This document shows positions 5,029 to 7,718 of a stretch of DNA of 7,718 nucleotides, piece by piece. Positions within the stretch are counted from its first letter, which is position 1. Each line of letters starts with the position of its first letter. The translations under genes and the position numbers were made by a program. The stretch is taken from contig DATDRW010000020.1 in assembly GCA_035291545.1 (NCBI GenBank), positions 1-7,718 on the forward strand, written 5' to 3'. Under the pieces are notes generated by a model. The model made no database searches and was not told the DNA's origin. It saw only the letters and a list, made by a program, of their open reading frames with translations. Origin of the DNA: UBA11373 sp035291545 (GTDB taxonomy: Bacteria > Actinomycetota > Acidimicrobiia > Spongiisociales > UBA11373).

Positions 5029-6111
5029 ATGCGCCGCGCCGGCGTCCTCCTCACCGCGATCATCGTCTTGTTCACCGCTGCCCCGGCTGGTGCGGAGGTG
5101 ACTCAGGCACAGCTGAACGAGGCCAGGGCCAAGGTCAACGAGATGTCGGCGGAGCTCGAGGAGGAGCTCGCCGTCCTCGACTCCGTTCTCGCGCGGCAGG
5201 CCGGCTACGAGCTCCGTATCGCCCGTCTCCAGGGTGACATCGCCGACCGCGAGCGCGAGATCGCACTATCGGCGTTGGCCGCTCGCGAACAGGCGAGGGC
5301 GATGTACGTCAGCGCCGGGGCGAACTCCTTCCAGGCGGTGGTGAGTCCCGAGGGCATCACCCGTCTCGGCACCAAGACCGCGTATCTCGATGCGGTCGTC
5401 GATGTCGACGTCGATGCCGTCAACCAGTTGATCTTCCTTCAGCAGGACTTCGCGGCACTGCAGGACGAGCTGACCACCCTCGTCGCCCAGCAGGAGGACC
5501 TCGCCGAGCAGGTGTCTGTGGTCACCAGTGACCTGATGCAGGAGCTCGGCGCCGCCAACGACGAGTACCAGACCCTGTACTCGCAATGGCAGACGGAAGA
5601 GGCCGAGCGCCAACGGAGGCGTGCGGCCGAACTGGCACGCCAGCGTGCCGCTGCCGCCGCCGCGGCCGCCGCGTCCAACAACTACGCCAGCAGCGCCTTC
5701 GTCGACCCGAGCGGCCGTACCTGTCCCGTCGCCGGCGCCAATACCTTCCGCGACTCCTGGCTGGAGCCCCGGCCGTATCGGGGAGGCGCTCACCACGGCA
5801 CCGACCTGGTCGCGGCGGCGGGGACTCCGCTCGTGGCCATCGAGGCCGGATACGTCTACAGCCTCAGCTGGCACTGGGCCGGCGGCAACGGCCTCTACAT
5901 CCGGGGCAACAGCGGCGACATCTACTACTACGCGCACATGCAGAAGTACGCCTCCGGGCTCAGCGCCGGCGATCGGGTCGGGGTCGCTCAGCTGGTCGGA
6001 TACGTCGGCAGCACCGGGGTGTCTTCGATCAACCATCTCCATATCGGCTACCAGCCGGGAGGCGGCCCGATGGTCAACCCGTACCAGTTGATGGTGAAGC
6101 TCTGTCGGTAG
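5029..6111 (+). CDS. Secreted coiled-coil M23 peptidase (paralogue B)
   Basis: 360 residues with the same plan as the upstream gene: signal peptide (1-22, cleavage after AGA), coiled coil (24-92 and 116-215), short Ala/Arg-rich linker (198-216) and M23 domain (230-360). Zinc ligands His255 and Asp259 (HHGTD) and His338 in HLHIG are present, as are His303 (YYAHM) and His336, so it should hydrolyse peptidoglycan peptides. Mature N-termini match (EVTQAQLNEARAKV here, DVTQGDLEEAREQV in the neighbour), as do YLxAV blocks and the Cys pair (Cys232, Cys359), so the two arose by tandem duplication. The linker differs completely. The start is ATG 5029 with GGAG 6 nt upstream; it follows the first M23 gene by 68 bp and may have its own promoter. 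Role by family: cell separation or wall remodelling outside the membrane; the partner that controls it is not visible. Confidence 0.9.
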   Translation: MRRAGVLLTAIIVLFTAAPAGAEVTQAQLNEARAKVNEMSAELEEELAVLDSVLARQAGYELRIARLQGDIADREREIALSALAAREQARAMYVSAGANSFQAVVSPEGITRLGTKTAYLDAVVDVDVDAVNQLIFLQQDFAALQDELTTLVAQQEDLAEQVSVVTSDLMQELGAANDEYQTLYSQWQTEEAERQRRRAAELARQRAAAAAAAAASNNYASSAFVDPSGRTCPVAGANTFRDSWLEPRPYRGGAHHGTDLVAAAGTPLVAIEAGYVYSLSWHWAGGNGLYIRGNSGDIYYYAHMQKYASGLSAGDRVGVAQLVGYVGSTGVSSINHLHIGYQPGGGPMVNPYQLMVKLCR

Positions 6112-6113
6112 AG

Positions 6114-6141
6114 GCGCCAGGCGCCAGGCACCAGGCGAAGA
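6114..6141. repeat. Short 7-bp array (GCGCCAG, GCGCCAG, GCACCAG, GCGAAGA)
   Basis: Four 7-bp steps begin 3 bp after the stop of the second M23 gene; the first two are identical and the last has decayed. Read on the other strand the unit is CTGGCGC, which shares CTGGC with the larger array to the right. A 13-bp odd palindrome CTGGCA-A-TGCCAG follows at 6153-6165. Confidence 0.65.
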
Positions 6142-6180
6142 TCGGCCTGTGACTGGCAATGCCAGCGGGGCAGATGTCCT

Positions 6181-6257
6181 ATCTGGCATCTGGTATCCGG
6201 CATCCGGTACCCGGCATCTGGCATCCGGCATCCGGCATCCGGTATCCGGCGCCCGGC
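6181..6257. repeat. Tandem array of eleven 7-bp units (ATCYGGY)
   Basis: Eleven consecutive units: ATCTGGC, ATCTGGT, ATCCGGC, ATCCGGT, ACCCGGC, ATCTGGC, ATCCGGC, ATCCGGC, ATCCGGT, ATCCGGC, GCCCGGC. Variation is confined mainly to C/T transitions at positions 4 and 7. The array keeps the mrp reading frame open upstream by chance, but no gene is supported. It ends 29 nt before the proposed mrp -10 box. Confidence 0.9.
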
Positions 6258-6286
6258 ATCGATCTCGGATAGGGTCCGCTCGGGGC

Positions 6287-6292
6287 TACCTT
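6287..6292 (+). promoter_or_regulatory. Putative -10 box (TACCTT) of mrp
   Basis: TACCTT ends 6 nt before the in-frame GTG 6299, matching the leaderless pattern of the window. No -35 is evident; the expected place lies just right of the 7-bp array. Confidence 0.5.
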
Positions 6293-6298
6293 GAATGC

Positions 6299-7444
6299 GT
6301 GCCTGCCCCCGCCACCCGTCACGACGTCGAGGCCGCGCTGCGCGGCGTGGTCGACCCGGAACTGGGCGCCGATGTCGTCGAACTCGGGATGGTGCGCGGC
6401 ATCGAGGTCTCCGACGGCGTGGCCACCATCGACATCGCCCTCACCATCGCCGCTTGCCCGATGCGCGATCAGATCGAGTCCGACGTGAAGCGCAAGGTCA
6501 CCGCGCTCCCCGGGATCGACAAGACGGTGGTGAACGTCGCCGCCATGACCGCCGAGCAACGCTCCCAACTGATGGGAGTGGCGCGGAGGCGGGCCCGGGA
6601 AGGCGTCGCCCCGACCATGGTGAACCCCCTGACCCGGGTGATCGCCATCGGTTCGGGGAAGGGCGGGGTGGGCAAGTCCTCGCTCAGCGTCAACCTCGCC
6701 GTGGCGCTGCGCATGGTCGGCTTCCGGGTGGGGCTGCTCGATGCCGACATCTGGGGGTTCTCGGTGCCCCGGATGCTCGGAACCACGGCCCGGCTCGAGG
6801 CCAACGCCGACCGGAAGATCGTTCCCGTCGAGGCGAAAGGGATCCAGGTGGTGTCGACCGGCCTTCTCGTCGAGACCGAGGAGACGGCGCTCATGTGGCG
6901 TGGGCTGATGCTGAGCAAGGCGCTCGAGCAATTTCTCAGGGACGTCGCCTGGGACCCGAAGCTCGACTACCTGATCCTCGACATGCCTCCGGGCACCGGT
7001 GACGTCCAGATGGCACTGGCCCGGCTCTTGCCCCAGGCGGAGATGGTGGTGGTCACCACGCCGCAGAAGGCGGCACAGAAGGTGGCCGCCCGCGTCGCCG
7101 ACATGGCCCGCCGCTCGTACATGCCGGTGGTCGGGGTGATCGAGAACATGTCCGGGTTCACCACCGAGGACGGAACCCACTACGACCTGTTCGGGACCGG
7201 GGGTGGGGAGGCACTCGCCAACGATCTCGGGGTTCCGCTGCTCGCCCGGGTGCCGCTCGATCCGCTGGTGGTCGCCGGAGGCGACGAGGGCGCGCCGGTC
7301 GTGCTCGCCCACCCCCGCGCACCGTCGGCGCGTGCGATCGTCGCCGCAGCAAAGCGGCTGGTCGAACTGGTCCCCCCGGCCGACGAGGAAACCTGCACGG
7401 CCCGAATCGCAGTGCTGATGGAGCAGCTCGGCGGGGGCAGCTGA
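6299..7444 (+). CDS. mrp: Mrp/ApbC-type P-loop Fe-S cluster carrier with N-terminal MIP18 domain
   Basis: 381 residues, cytoplasmic. Residues 5-82 form a MIP18 (DUF59) domain with the conserved AACPMRDQIE around Cys53. Residues 112-360 are the Mrp/NBP35 ATPase: deviant Walker A KGGVGKS (121-127, signature Lys121, P-loop Lys126), DADIWGFSVPRM (148-159) and Walker B DYLILDMPPGTGD (223-235). Mrp proteins carry Fe-S clusters to apo-proteins with ATP hydrolysis. The C-terminal CxxC that binds the bridging cluster in ApbC/Nbp35 is missing: where it is expected the sequence reads ENMSGFTTEDGTHYDLFGTG (282-301). From memory, mycobacterial Mrp also lacks it, so this is a lineage trait rather than damage. 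Start: GTG 6299 follows TACCTT by 6 nt; the frame stays open to 6149 only because it crosses the repeat array. The next gene encodes another Fe-S carrier, which supports the role. Confidence 0.93.
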   Translation: MPAPATRHDVEAALRGVVDPELGADVVELGMVRGIEVSDGVATIDIALTIAACPMRDQIESDVKRKVTALPGIDKTVVNVAAMTAEQRSQLMGVARRRAREGVAPTMVNPLTRVIAIGSGKGGVGKSSLSVNLAVALRMVGFRVGLLDADIWGFSVPRMLGTTARLEANADRKIVPVEAKGIQVVSTGLLVETEETALMWRGLMLSKALEQFLRDVAWDPKLDYLILDMPPGTGDVQMALARLLPQAEMVVVTTPQKAAQKVAARVADMARRSYMPVVGVIENMSGFTTEDGTHYDLFGTGGGEALANDLGVPLLARVPLDPLVVAGGDEGAPVVLAHPRAPSARAIVAAAKRLVELVPPADEETCTARIAVLMEQLGGGS

Positions 7445-7470
7445 TCGACGCAGGATCGCGTTTCGGGTAA

Positions 7471-7554
7471 CCCGTCGCCCGTCGCCCGTCGCCCGTCGCC
7501 CGTTACCCGTTACCGACCCTGCCACCTGCCATCTGCTATCTGCCATCTGTCACC
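7471..7554. repeat. Tandem array of twelve 7-bp units (CCCGTCG then TGCCATC types)
   Basis: Twelve steps: four CCCGTCG, two CCCGTTA, CCGACCC, then TGCCACC, TGCCATC, TGCTATC, TGCCATC and TGTCACC. CCCGTCG is the reverse complement of the unit at 349-390. The second type read as ATCTGCC differs by one base from ATCTGGC at 6181. An inverted pair CGGGTAAC (7464-7471) and GTTACCCG (7502-7509) brackets the first part. The array starts 26 bp after the mrp stop and ends 27 nt before the next -10 box. Confidence 0.9.
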
Positions 7555-7581
7555 CGATCCCCTTTGTGGCACGGTTCCCCG

Positions 7582-7587
7582 TATACT
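7582..7587 (+). promoter_or_regulatory. Putative -10 box (TATACT) of the A-type Fe-S carrier gene
   Basis: TATACT, close to the sigma-70/SigA consensus, ends 9 nt before ATG 7597. The gap has no ribosome binding site, so a leaderless or nearly leaderless mRNA is likely. Confidence 0.6.
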
Positions 7588-7596
7588 CCCCACCTC

Positions 7597-7718
7597 ATGC
7601 AGACCATCTCCATCACCCCTCGGGGGGCCCAGCCCAAGGTGACGCTGACCTCCGCCGCCGCCGCCAAAGTGGCGGAGTTGATCGCCAAGGAGGGCGACGA
7701 GTCACTGGCACTCCGTCT
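7597..7718 (+). CDS. A-type Fe-S carrier (HesB/IscA/ErpA family), N-terminal part
   Basis: The 40 visible residues contain VTLTSAAAAKVAELIAKEGD followed by ESLALRL, the conserved opening of A-type carriers (I-T-L-T-x2-A ... L-R-[LV]). These small proteins (about 110-120 residues) accept 2Fe-2S or 4Fe-4S clusters and insert them into target enzymes. The three ligand cysteines lie in the C-terminal half, beyond the window edge, so functionality cannot be judged. In Actinobacteria the single A-type protein is often labelled ErpA, but IscA cannot be told apart here. About 14 residues precede the family core. The gene has its own promoter (TATACT) and follows mrp in the same direction. Confidence 0.85.
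   Translation, partial: MQTISITPRGAQPKVTLTSAAAAKVAELIAKEGDESLALR

Noticed and set aside
6149..6298. 50-residue N-terminal extension of Mrp
   Set aside because: It is translation of the 7-bp array (GIRHPAS-like repeats) with no family match; Mrp proteins begin close to the MIP18 domain, which fits GTG 6299.
7464..7509. Rho-independent terminator after mrp (8-bp inverted pair)
   Set aside because: The loop would be 30 nt and no T-run follows; no clear intrinsic terminator is seen anywhere in the window.
6179..7546. Long open frame antisense to mrp
   Set aside because: Shadow frame opposite a strongly conserved gene and two repeat arrays; no recognisable domain.
6181..7554. CRISPR array
   Set aside because: Units are 7 bp, head to tail, with no spacers and no cas genes.

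Overview
The window looks like chromosomal DNA of a high-GC actinobacterium. It carries a WhiB-family Fe-S regulator, a family confined to Actinobacteria and their phages. Lysine is scarce, several genes start with GTG, and many starts look leaderless. An Acidimicrobiia-like lineage fits best, but that placement is inference from style of sequence, not from a marker gene. I see no insertion sequence, phage gene, tRNA, rRNA or CRISPR array.

Layout. 1-221 (-): the N-terminus of a response-regulator receiver protein, running off the left edge. 222-421: intergenic DNA filled with 7-bp tandem units, ending in the promoter of the next gene. 422-1657 (+): a long-form NfeD membrane protein whose ClpP-like domain has lost its catalytic residues. 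1729-2001 (+): WhiB-family protein. 1952-2248 (-): a stand-alone copy of the last winged-helix domain of SelB, convergent with and overlapping whiB. 2284-4960 (+): a tightly packed operon of a NUDIX hydrolase, an LACTB2-like metallo-beta-lactamase-fold protein and a secreted coiled-coil M23 peptidase, joined by GTGA and ATGA overlaps. 5029-6111 (+): a second, paralogous M23 peptidase. 6112-6298: more 7-bp arrays. 6299-7444 (+): Mrp-type P-loop Fe-S carrier. 7445-7596: a third 7-bp array region. 7597-7718 (+): the N-terminus of an A-type (HesB/IscA/ErpA) Fe-S carrier, running off the right edge.

Two functional themes appear. One is the cell envelope: two secreted coiled-coil M23 peptidases and the NfeD membrane protein. 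The other is Fe-S chemistry: WhiB binds a cluster, while Mrp and the A-type carrier deliver clusters. The NUDIX and MBL proteins look like housekeeping nucleotide/RNA or metabolite hydrolases that share a transcript with the first peptidase.

The most unusual signals are not genes. (1) All three intergenic regions longer than 100 bp are built from imperfect 7-bp tandem repeats of related sequence, and in each the array stops shortly before a promoter. (2) Six gene starts lie 6-9 nt after a TANNNT hexamer, implying leaderless transcripts, and this moves the preferred start of nfeD and mrp. (3) The NfeD protein contains no lysine at all. (4) An orphan SelB RNA-binding domain sits under its own promoter, back to back with the NUDIX promoter. 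I did not find a clear new defence or mobile system.
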